Shown: positions 8,450 through 14,918 of the stretch, one piece after another
Layout of the letters: each line of letters starts with the position of its first letter
How positions within the stretch are numbered: the stretch's first letter is position 1
NCBI RefSeq assembly: GCF_000239695.1
Contig: NZ_JH470338.1
Span: forward strand, 397,849 to 461,848
Direction of reading: 5' to 3'
Origin: Actinomyces graevenitzii C83
GTDB taxonomy: Bacteria; Actinomycetota; Actinomycetes; Actinomycetales; Actinomycetaceae
Length of the DNA: 64,000 nucleotides
Notes under the pieces: model-generated
The model's input: only the letters and a program-made list of their open reading frames with translations
Told to the model about the DNA's origin: nothing
The model's database searches: none
Made by a program: the position numbers and the translations under genes

Positions 8450-9337
8450 ATGAGTTTGTTTAACCCTACCGGTCAAATTAGTCACGCAGTCTCGCTACCC
8501 TCGTGCGTAGCCTTAACCCCTGGTCGCGGCGGTTTGGAACGCCTACTGATCGACGCCCCCGCAGGATACGCAGAAATCTACCTGTTTGGTGCGCACATCA
8601 CCTCATGGGTGCCGCGCGGTGGTAAGGAAGTCCTGTTCACTTCAAGCCGCGCTGTCTTTAACGGCCAAAAGGCTATTCGCGGTGGTATCCCGCTGTGCCT
8701 GCCTTGGTTCGGGGTGGGGGCTTTACACCAAGCTCCGCCCGCACATGGTTGGGCCCGTAACAGCGTGTGGCAGCTACGCAGTGTAGTGACCACTGACGAG
8801 GGCGGTGTGCGCGTAACTCTAAGCTTGGAAAAGAACGGTTTTTACGCCCTATATGAGGTAACTGTGGGCGAGAAACTGGAGCTGAACCTGTCACTGCGCA
8901 ATGTGCAAAGCGAACCGGTCGTCGGCGAGCTTACCTTCCACACCTACCTGCGCCTATATGACCTGACCGCAACGGATCTTAGCGGCCTGGCTGGAGGCGA
9001 GTACATCGATAACGAGCCTGGCGCCACCCGTGCTAAGCAGGAACATGAGCTGAAAGTTGCCGGCTCTTGCGACCGTATTTTCACCACCGGCGAGGCAGGC
9101 AATGTGGTGCGCGTGCGCGATAGTGGCAACCGTCGCACCATTGTGGTTACCAAGCACGACGCCCCCAACACTGTGGTGTGGAATCCTGGTCCGCGTGGCG
9201 CTGCTGAATTTTCTGACATGGCTCCCGACGAGTGGGTGCAGTTCCTGTGCGTAGAGCCTGGCCGCATTCGCGAAAACGCCGCCAAGCTTGAGCCAGGGGA
9301 GAGCTTTAGCATTTCTATGACGCTCTCGGTTGAGTGA
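8450..9337 (+). CDS. D-hexose-6-phosphate mutarotase (YeaD-like)
   Basis: A 295-residue aldose-1-epimerase-fold protein. Diagnostic stretches are GAHITSWVPRGGKEVLFTS (about residues 44-62), the substrate loop RGGIPLCLPWFG, HGWAR with its conserved His, the LTFHTYL motif, and the C-terminal WNPG...DMAPDEW..FLCVEPG block. These mark the glucose-6-phosphate 1-epimerase subgroup, which interconverts anomers of hexose 6-phosphates in the cytoplasm. I place the start at ATG 8450; the frame is open to 8390, but the extra residues are not family-like. The linked plus-strand neighbourhood gives no operon partners. Confidence 0.9.
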   Translation: MSLFNPTGQISHAVSLPSCVALTPGRGGLERLLIDAPAGYAEIYLFGAHITSWVPRGGKEVLFTSSRAVFNGQKAIRGGIPLCLPWFGVGALHQAPPAHGWARNSVWQLRSVVTTDEGGVRVTLSLEKNGFYALYEVTVGEKLELNLSLRNVQSEPVVGELTFHTYLRLYDLTATDLSGLAGGEYIDNEPGATRAKQEHELKVAGSCDRIFTTGEAGNVVRVRDSGNRRTIVVTKHDAPNTVVWNPGPRGAAEFSDMAPDEWVQFLCVEPGRIRENAAKLEPGESFSISMTLSVE

Positions 9338-9777
9338 GTCTGTAGCTAGAGCAAGGTAGCTAGGGTGAGCTTGCAGCTCAGGTGAGTCTACGGCTGGCGT
9401 GAGTTTGTGGCGGTTTCGCCGAGGCCAGCGTTTACCTGAGCTGTAAGTAGGTCTGTAGCTTGCGCGAGTTTACGACTCAGGCAAGTTTGTATCTCGTGCT
9501 AGGTTAAAGGCGCTTTTAGCGGGTACTTTGTGGCGGCAGCTTTAGTTGCACGGTTTTGGGCTTTAGCGTGTGGGGCTCTTTGAGAGACGACGGCGCCCTA
9601 GCTGCGTGCGGGTACGTTTGCGGTTTTGTTATGGCCGCACCCCTGATTGGCATGGTCCCATAGCTGCCCCAAAAACTGTAGCTGTGGCGTGAACCATAGC
9701 TAGCTAGTTGGTGCTAGCCATCTGAACGTGATACATTTTCACGAGTCGATCGCATTAAATGCGAATGGCAGCACCAA
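9338..9777. other. Gene-free 440 bp with degenerate short repeats
   Basis: No coding frame is convincing. Imperfect GTGAGTCTGTAGCT-like motifs recur near 9338, 9382, 9448 and 9465. An inverted repeat (CAGCTCAGGT near 9374, ACCTGAGCTG near 9433) encloses a small GGCGGTTTCGCC hairpin and may end mutarotase transcription. The last about 50 bp are A/T-richer and should carry the tRNA-Leu promoter. Confidence 0.5.
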
Positions 9778-9869
9778 GTCCGAGTGGCGGAATCGGTAGA
9801 CGCGCTAGCTTGAGGTGCTAGTGCCTAATTTAAACGGGCGTAGGGGTTCAAGTCCCCTCTCGGACACCA
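9778..9869 (+). tRNA. tRNA-Leu (anticodon GAG)
   Basis: A complete class II tRNA. The acceptor GTCCGAG pairs with CTCGGAC, the anticodon stem CTAGC/GCTAG holds the loop TTGAGGT (anticodon GAG, reading CUC/CUU), a long variable arm follows, and the T arm is GGGG-TTCAAGT-CCCC. The CCA end is encoded. Confidence 0.97.
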
Positions 9870-9871
9870 CC

Positions 9872-9902
9872 AAAGACTCTCTGGTTTCAGAGAGTCTTTT
9901 TT
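9872..9902 (+). terminator. tRNA-Leu terminator
   Basis: A perfect 12-bp stem (9872-9883 with 9888-9899) and a GTTT loop run straight into T residues. Confidence 0.92.
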
Positions 9903-9939
9903 CATACACATACAGGCAGGCACCTACAGGCAAAGGTAA

Positions 9940-10005
9940 ATACAGGCAAAATCGTCCCTTCCCTATGATTTTTTCATGGGGTTTTATAGGCAACGGACGA
10001 AAACC
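9940..10005. repeat. Dispersed palindromic repeat, copy C
   Basis: Arms 9952-9966 and 9986-10000 match at 13 of 15 positions. Read on the minus strand it aligns end to end with copy B, including the loop (TATAAAACCCCA) and the flank GATTTTGCCTGTATTT. It lies just after the tRNA-Leu terminator. Confidence 0.85.
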
Positions 10006-10291
10006 CCGTATCTGTAAACCTCTTCCCTGTCCTACCCCCTACCTGCCCAGTCCCTTATCTGCCAGGCCTTGCCACATGCTTAGCCGTAAGTTAGCCGTCA
10101 GCATTGCCAGCCTGGTGCGGTCTGTCCTAGGGGCAGCCTCTTGTTTTGCGGCCGTTTAGAGTAACGACGACGGCGGTGCACCCCCTGCCTAACTATGGCA
10201 CCTGGATTTATGTTAGGCGGGAGTCAACACCACCGTCGCCGTAGCTTAAATTTACCTAGTTTGAAGCTCTTTTACAGCTACTAGGTCAAAC
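10006..10291. other. Gene-free stretch with a large imperfect inverted repeat
   Basis: An inverted repeat of about 30 bp per arm (10164-10193 and 10212-10242, GTTAGGCGGG on one side, CCTGCCTAAC on the other) with an 18-nt centre lies 50 bp beyond the end of the secreted-protein array; it may be the array's terminator or an element end. A second small inverted repeat, ACCTAGT/ACTAGGT, sits at 10254-10286. A 27-codon plus-strand frame at 10076-10159 looks like a signal peptide but stops at once and is not counted as a gene. Confidence 0.5.
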
Positions 10292-11074
10292 TTATGGAGT
10301 GGTTCCGTAAGAGTCAGCGATGTAGAGGTTGAAGGGGCTGGATGTTTCGGTGGTGGTGACTGTGCCGTTGACTTGGTGCCATTGGGCCTGTCCAGCTATG
10401 CGCCACCGGGCCGTCCAGGAAGTACGTAACCTAATCACGTATCCGTTACCGGTTACTTCGTAGGGGTGGCTGACCGTGTAGTTAGGGTATGGGGTGCCCG
10501 GATCAGTAGTCTCAAAGGACTGGCCGTCTCCCCAATCCCAGTTAAAAGACACAGGGGTCGCCTCAACCTCAACAGGGGTACCCAACAGGGTGATGTTGAA
10601 GGTTTGCTTATCAGGGCTGGTCCACACCATCATGGGTTGCTTGAAAATAACGAAAACCTCGCCGCTGGGGTAACGGTTAATCCCAGAACCATGCGGGATG
10701 AGCCGGGCTACTTGCTCATTACTGACCGTGGTAGGCCCAGCAGTCAGTGGCGCGCCAGTGTTGACTTGGGCAGCGCATTCCTGGGGAGGTCCTGGGGCCA
10801 TCCCCATTGTCATGAGTACTTCTACCTGTGGCAGTATGCATTTTTGGGCGTATTCTTCAGCGGCTCGTTTAGCCGCTTCAGGGTCTACCGGCCCGGCCGG
10901 CTCAGCCACAGACGAAAAACCACCAGGAGTGCTGCTGTTTTCGTTGCCATGAATAATCCACCCTTGATCATTATTAGTAACATCTGTCGAGGCAAAAGTC
11001 GCTGGAATGCAGAGTGCAGTAGTTAAGCATCCCGTAATTGTTGCTGCAATCAGTGACCTAGTTGAATTTTTCAT
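10292..11074 (-). CDS. Secreted PKD-like protein, cassette copy 1
   Basis: A 260-residue exported protein: signal peptide 1-29 (ending TFAS), a linker with the conserved AEPAGPVDPEAA motif, a segment between two cysteines (QKC...QEC, about 20 residues apart), and a C-terminal beta domain with WDWGDG and VSHPYEVTGNGY, typical of PKD-type Ig-like folds. The C-terminal about 155 residues are almost identical to copy 2 at 11789-12571, while the N-terminal 100 diverge. It overlaps the preceding lipoprotein gene by 17 bp, so the two are translationally coupled. No catalytic motif is seen. I infer a surface or secreted partner of the lipoprotein; function unknown. Confidence 0.85.
   Translation of the reverse strand: MKNSTRSLIAATITGCLTTALCIPATFASTDVTNNDQGWIIHGNENSSTPGGFSSVAEPAGPVDPEAAKRAAEEYAQKCILPQVEVLMTMGMAPGPPQECAAQVNTGAPLTAGPTTVSNEQVARLIPHGSGINRYPSGEVFVIFKQPMMVWTSPDKQTFNITLLGTPVEVEATPVSFNWDWGDGQSFETTDPGTPYPNYTVSHPYEVTGNGYVIRLRTSWTARWRIAGQAQWHQVNGTVTTTETSSPFNLYIADSYGTTP
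10308..10773. repeat. Long direct repeat, copy 1
   Basis: This stretch matches 11808-12273 at an exact offset of 1500 bp. It is identical from about 10377 to 10773 and has only a few substitutions in 10308-10376. It encodes the PKD-like C-terminal domain of the secreted protein. Such identity beside diverged flanks points to recent duplication or gene conversion. Confidence 0.95.
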
Positions 11075-11753
11075 TTTTCTGCCTAACTACGATCCAGTGG
11101 TTATTTTGATAACTAAGTTCTACTGCAGCCCAACATTTTGCACCGGCGTAGAGTTTTGAAGAACCGTCCCCATAGTATTGATAGAAATCCTCTTGTTCGT
11201 AATCGATTTCAATAATCATTGAGTTAGGAAAATCGTCTCTACGATAAGCTTTAAGCACTCTAATATTTACTGGGCTCACCCAGCCGCCCTCAGAGTGATT
11301 TTCTATGGTTGTTTTGATTACTCCGGCGCATCCGTCATTACTGCCTGGGCATAGTTCTTTGTATTGGCTGGTGTTGCCACTGATGTAGGTGTAGTAATAC
11401 AGCTGTAGCCAGTACTTTGCGGTGGCTATCGCGCCATCTTCACTATTGATAGTGATTAGTTCAGGTTTGACTGGAGGTTGGGTGCTGCGGGCTTGTTTCC
11501 TGGCAGTCTCAAGTTCTGGTGACAAGGTTGCGGTCGGTCTTGCACTGGCTGTGGGTGTACCAGTGGCCTTGCCGCTGGCTTTGGGCGTGGCTGTAGCTGC
11601 TTTAGTGCGTGCGCTGGCGACGGCGGCTTTACCACCAACACTGCTTGATACGCTCTGCTCTTGACTGTCACTACACCCGGCTAGGCCTGAACAGGCTAGT
11701 AAGGTTAAGGCCAGCGCAGCCTGCAGGCGGTGTTTATATGGTGGTGTCCTCAT
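11058..11753 (-). CDS. Lipoprotein, cassette copy 1 (DUF6318-like)
   Basis: A 231-residue lipoprotein with signal and lipobox LAGC at residues 24-27, an Ala/Thr/Lys/Pro-rich low-complexity linker (about 30-90), and a C-terminal alpha/beta domain that starts with PELITINSEDGAIATAKYW and has two cysteines (ELCPGSNDGC). The domain resembles the actinobacterial DUF6318 lipoproteins (remembered resemblance, not a search). GGGGGAAACACA precedes the ATG at 11753. Two paralogues lie upstream at 12561 and 13548. It overlaps the secreted-protein gene downstream. Confidence 0.85.
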   Translation of the reverse strand: MRTPPYKHRLQAALALTLLACSGLAGCSDSQEQSVSSSVGGKAAVASARTKAATATPKASGKATGTPTASARPTATLSPELETARKQARSTQPPVKPELITINSEDGAIATAKYWLQLYYYTYISGNTSQYKELCPGSNDGCAGVIKTTIENHSEGGWVSPVNIRVLKAYRRDDFPNSMIIEIDYEQEDFYQYYGDGSSKLYAGAKCWAAVELSYQNNHWIVVRQKNEKFN

Positions 11754-11788
11754 TGTGTTTCCCCCGTGATTAATCTGCGTTGATTCAT

Positions 11789-12571
11789 CTAATTTGAAGT
11801 GGTGCCGTAGGAGTCAGCGAAGTAGAGGTTGAAGGGGCTGGATGTTTCGGTGGTGGTGACTGTGCCGTTGACCTGGTGCCATTGGGCCTGTCCAGCTATG
11901 CGCCACCGGGCCGTCCAGGAAGTACGTAACCTAATCACGTATCCGTTACCGGTTACTTCGTAGGGGTGGCTGACCGTGTAGTTAGGGTATGGGGTGCCCG
12001 GATCAGTAGTCTCAAAGGACTGGCCGTCTCCCCAATCCCAGTTAAAAGACACAGGGGTCGCCTCAACCTCAACAGGGGTACCCAACAGGGTGATGTTGAA
12101 GGTTTGCTTATCAGGGCTGGTCCACACCATCATGGGTTGCTTGAAAATAACGAAAACCTCGCCGCTGGGGTAACGGTTAATCCCAGAACCATGCGGGATG
12201 AGCCGGGCTACTTGCTCATTACTGACCGTGGTAGGCCCAGCAGTCAGTGGCGCGCCAGTGTTGACTTGGGCAGTGCACATTTCGTGGACTGTTACAGGTT
12301 TTCCTCCTGTTGCATGCGATAACAGGTTTGGGATTATGACGCATGCGAACTGGTATGTTGCCGCGTATATCGCGGCTGCTTCAGGGTCTGCCGGTCCGGC
12401 TGGCTCAGCCACCGCAGAAAAACCACCAGGGGCAGTCGTAGTCTCGCCTCGGCCTATGACAATTGTATTTCCTTCAGAATCGCCTTCTATGTGAGAGCTA
12501 GAAGCTGAAGCTATAGGGCTTGAAAGAATAAGCGACGATACAAGTAAATAGGTTAGAATATTAGTCTTCAT
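11789..12571 (-). CDS. Secreted PKD-like protein, cassette copy 2
   Basis: About 260 residues with the plan of copy 1: signal peptide, GETTTAPGGFSAVAEPAGP linker, a Cys-bounded variable segment (FAC...EMC, 21 residues between) and the nearly identical PKD-like C-terminal domain. I choose the ATG at 12571 rather than the one at 12583. It gives a normal signal peptide (MKTNILTYLLV) and reproduces the 11-bp overlap with the lipoprotein gene seen in the broken third copy. The N-terminal half differs strongly from copy 1 while the C-terminal half differs at about two residues, so the gene is mosaic. Confidence 0.85.
   Translation of the reverse strand: MKTNILTYLLVSSLILSSPIASASSSHIEGDSEGNTIVIGRGETTTAPGGFSAVAEPAGPADPEAAAIYAATYQFACVIIPNLLSHATGGKPVTVHEMCTAQVNTGAPLTAGPTTVSNEQVARLIPHGSGINRYPSGEVFVIFKQPMMVWTSPDKQTFNITLLGTPVEVEATPVSFNWDWGDGQSFETTDPGTPYPNYTVSHPYEVTGNGYVIRLRTSWTARWRIAGQAQWHQVNGTVTTTETSSPFNLYFADSYGTTSN
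11808..12273. repeat. Long direct repeat, copy 2
   Basis: Partner of 10308-10773, offset exactly 1500 bp. Identity ends abruptly just after the shared CAGTGTTGACTTGGGCAG, where the Cys-bounded variable segment of the secreted protein begins. Confidence 0.95.
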
Positions 12572-13253
12572 GAGTGAATGCACCTTTAACTAACCACTGT
12601 GAACCGTTATATTCAAGTTCCACGGCAGCCCAGCGTGATTGTTTTTGATGATATTTCGTTTCACCCGTACTGCTATATTCGTTAAAAGGTTCTCTCTCGT
12701 AATTTACTTGTATTACTATCCTATCTGTAATGTCACCTCTGCGAAAAGCGGCAGTAAATTTTGGTATTACTGGATCTATCCAATTTCCTTTAGAATAGTC
12801 TTCTGTTGCATTTTCTACTGGTTTGGATGCGCCAGATTTGTTGGCAGAGCATAACTCTTTATATTCATCTACTTTGCCAGTGGTGTAGATGTAGTAATAG
12901 AGCTGTACCCAGTATTTGGCGGTGGCAATCGCCCCGTCATCACTGTTGACCGTGATCAGTTCAGGCTTAGGTGGGGGCTGAGTATCGCGCGCTTGTTTTC
13001 TAGCAACTTCAAGTTCTGGTGACAAGGTTGCGGTCGGACTGGCGGCGGCTGTGGGTGTACCAGTGGCCGTGCTGTTGGCTTTGGGTGTGCCGTTTGGCGT
13101 CTTGGCGCGTGCAGTGGCGACGGCGGTCTTAGCACTAGCCGTGTTTGAGGCGTTTTGTTCTTGGCTGTCACTGCACCCACTCAGCCCTGAGCAGGCCAGC
13201 AGGGTTAAGGCCAACGCCGCCTGAAAACTGCGTTTAGTTGGTGATGTCTTCAT
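12561..13253 (-). CDS. Lipoprotein, cassette copy 2 (DUF6318-like)
   Basis: A 230-residue paralogue of the 11058 gene. Lipobox LSGC follows a hydrophobic signal, then comes a Thr/Ala/Pro-rich linker and the conserved DDGAIATAKYWVQLYYYIY start of the C-terminal domain. I take the ATG at 13253 (MKTSPTKR) because copies 1 and 3 start at the equivalent codon after the conserved GAAACACA; the frame extends to 13274. Only one cysteine remains in the domain (ELCSANKSG), against two in copy 1. The end overlaps the secreted-protein copy 2. Confidence 0.85.
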   Translation of the reverse strand: MKTSPTKRSFQAALALTLLACSGLSGCSDSQEQNASNTASAKTAVATARAKTPNGTPKANSTATGTPTAAASPTATLSPELEVARKQARDTQPPPKPELITVNSDDGAIATAKYWVQLYYYIYTTGKVDEYKELCSANKSGASKPVENATEDYSKGNWIDPVIPKFTAAFRRGDITDRIVIQVNYEREPFNEYSSTGETKYHQKQSRWAAVELEYNGSQWLVKGAFTHED

Positions 13254-13330
13254 TGTGTTTCCCTCATGATTCATCTACGTTGATTCATCTAATTACGAGT
13301 TGCAACAAGCCATTGTTTAAAATTTTGGCT

Positions 13331-13558
13331 CTAGGTATTTTGGGCGTATTCTTCGGTGGCTCGTTTAGCTGCTTCAGGATCTACCGGCCCGGCCGGCTCG
13401 GCCACCGCAGAAAAACCACCGGGGGTGGTCGTAGTCTCACCGCGACCTATAACGATCCCATGTCCAGTACCATCTTTTTCTCCCTACTCGTCTGTATACA
13501 TGGGAGTTGGTACAGCAATTACTGGAACCAGTAAATACACTAATTGGTTAATTTTCAC
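13331..13558 (-). pseudogene. Truncated secreted PKD-like gene, cassette copy 3
   Basis: From a GTG at 13558, overlapping the lipoprotein stop by 11 bp as in copy 2, the frame gives a signal-like MKINQLVYLLV, hits an in-frame TAG after 24 codons, and continues with GIVIGRGETTTTPGGFS and AEPAGPVDPEAAKRATEEYAQ, closely matching copies 1 and 2. It then stops, and the variable segment and the whole PKD-like domain are missing. A deletion removed the 3' two-thirds, and the nonsense codon shows further decay. Confidence 0.85.
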
Positions 13559-14282
13559 GATTAACTGCCTCTTTAACTATCCATTGTGTGCCATTGTATT
13601 CGAGCTTTACACCCGCCCAGCGTGATTCTTTTTCGTGATATTCAATTCTGCCGTCGCTGTGATACTGAGTTACGCCTTCACGCTCAAAATCCACTTGTAT
13701 CACTACATCGTTTTTAAAATCAGATCTACGAAAAGCATTAGTAAATTTTAAAGTGACCGGTTCGCTCCAGCCGCCGCGTACATGAGTTTCAGTCGCATAC
13801 TCGACAGGCTTGGTTGCCGTGTCGCCGTTTCCTGGGCATAGTGCTTTGTATTCATCTACTTTGCCGGTGGTGTAAATGTAGTAATGCAACTGCACCCAGT
13901 ACTTGGCGGTAGCTATCGCACCGTCATCGCTATTGACCGTGATCAGTTCAGGTTTGGGTGGTGGCGGTGTGGCCAGAGCACGCTTCTTTGAAGCTTCGAG
14001 CTCCGGCGTCATGATGAGTGTCGGGCTAGCTGTAGCGCTGGGCGTACCGGTTACAGTAGACGCGCCGGTTGCGGCAGGCACACCACTGGCCCTGGTTTTA
14101 CCGCTGGCTTTTGGTGTTGCGGTGGCCGTCTTGGCGTGTGTAGTGGCGATGGCGGCCTTACCGCTGCCAGCATTTGAACCGCTTTGTTCCTGGCCTCCGC
14201 TACACCCACTCAGCCCCGAACAAGCCAGCAGGGTTAAAGCCAACGCCATCTGAAGACTGCGTTTAGTTGCTATGGCCCCCAT
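13548..14282 (-). CDS. Lipoprotein, cassette copy 3 (DUF6318-like)
   Basis: A 244-residue paralogue and the first gene of the array in transcription order. Lipobox LSGC is at about 22-25. The Ala/Thr-rich linker is longest here (about 25-100, with an ASGVPAATGASTVTG-type expansion). The C-terminal domain has DDGAIATAKYWVQLHYYIY and a single Cys (ALCPGNGD). The gene appears intact although its secreted partner is broken. Upstream (14283-14330) is the conserved GTGATTTATCTACACTGATG segment also found before the other lipoprotein copies, a likely shared promoter or leader remnant. Confidence 0.85.
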   Translation of the reverse strand: MGAIATKRSLQMALALTLLACSGLSGCSGGQEQSGSNAGSGKAAIATTHAKTATATPKASGKTRASGVPAATGASTVTGTPSATASPTLIMTPELEASKKRALATPPPPKPELITVNSDDGAIATAKYWVQLHYYIYTTGKVDEYKALCPGNGDTATKPVEYATETHVRGGWSEPVTLKFTNAFRRSDFKNDVVIQVDFEREGVTQYHSDGRIEYHEKESRWAGVKLEYNGTQWIVKEAVNREN

Positions 14283-14918
14283 TGTGTTCCCCTGTGATTT
14301 ATCTACACTGATGAAGCTTTAAGGGAGTGTCGGGGAAGTATTACAAAGCATGGTACATAACACCCCATACTTTTGGAGTGTTATACATCGCGTTTAGTAA
14401 TGCCTAATATTTTAGATCTGCAATCTGGATCTCGCAGGCAAATCAAAAAACCTGCACCAATGTGTCTTGCATCACCTATGAAACTGAAAAAAATTGCTGT
14501 CAAACCTTCTATTGGGCCCTATGTCAGCCTGTCGCGCTGTCCTTTAGTAAGTAGGTTTCCGTTTGATAGCAGGTTTGCCACCTCTTCTTCGTAGGCTCTT
14601 CAATGCTCCTGTCCGCCAACCCTTCCCGTAGCCTTGCTCGCCAACCCTTCCTGCTGAGTTCTTCTGGTGCGCCCCTAATGTTGGGTTGGTTGGATGCGTG
14701 ATGTTGGGTTGATTGGAGATGGCTTGGCAATGTTGTCAACGCTGCCCAGCTGGGCGTTGTCAACGCTGTCCAGCTGGGCCCTAAGTTGGCTTTAGGCTTC
14801 TGTCGCTTAACTAGCTCCCTAAAACTGTGATCTTAGAAATAAAAGAAACCCGTAAAAGCCACCAAGCGGCATATGTAAGATAGGGGAGCTTATCAACACT
14901 GCTTACGTTGAGGTTTAA
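14283..14918. other. Gene-free 636 bp between the array and the helicase gene
   Basis: It holds the presumed promoter of the array, a tandem repeat (14732-14779), and two ATGTTGGGTTG motifs near 14680 and 14701. On the minus strand 14381-14515 is an open stretch ending in DPDCRSKILGITKRDV that faintly recalls the end of an RDD-type membrane protein; it has no start and is at most a gene fragment. Confidence 0.45.
14732..14779. repeat. 24-bp tandem duplication
   Basis: Two adjacent copies of a 24-bp unit beginning GTTGTCAACGCTG and ending CAGCTGGGC differ at one position. The unit contains the palindromic CAGCTG. Confidence 0.9.

Noticed and set aside
10466-11026. 186-codon plus-strand frame opposite the secreted-protein gene, repeated at 11966
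   Set aside because: It is the antisense of the duplicated PKD-like domain; the minus-strand frame has signal peptide, family motifs and coupling.
14373-14594. 73-codon plus-strand frame between array and helicase
   Set aside because: No ribosome binding site and no recognisable domain; content looks random.
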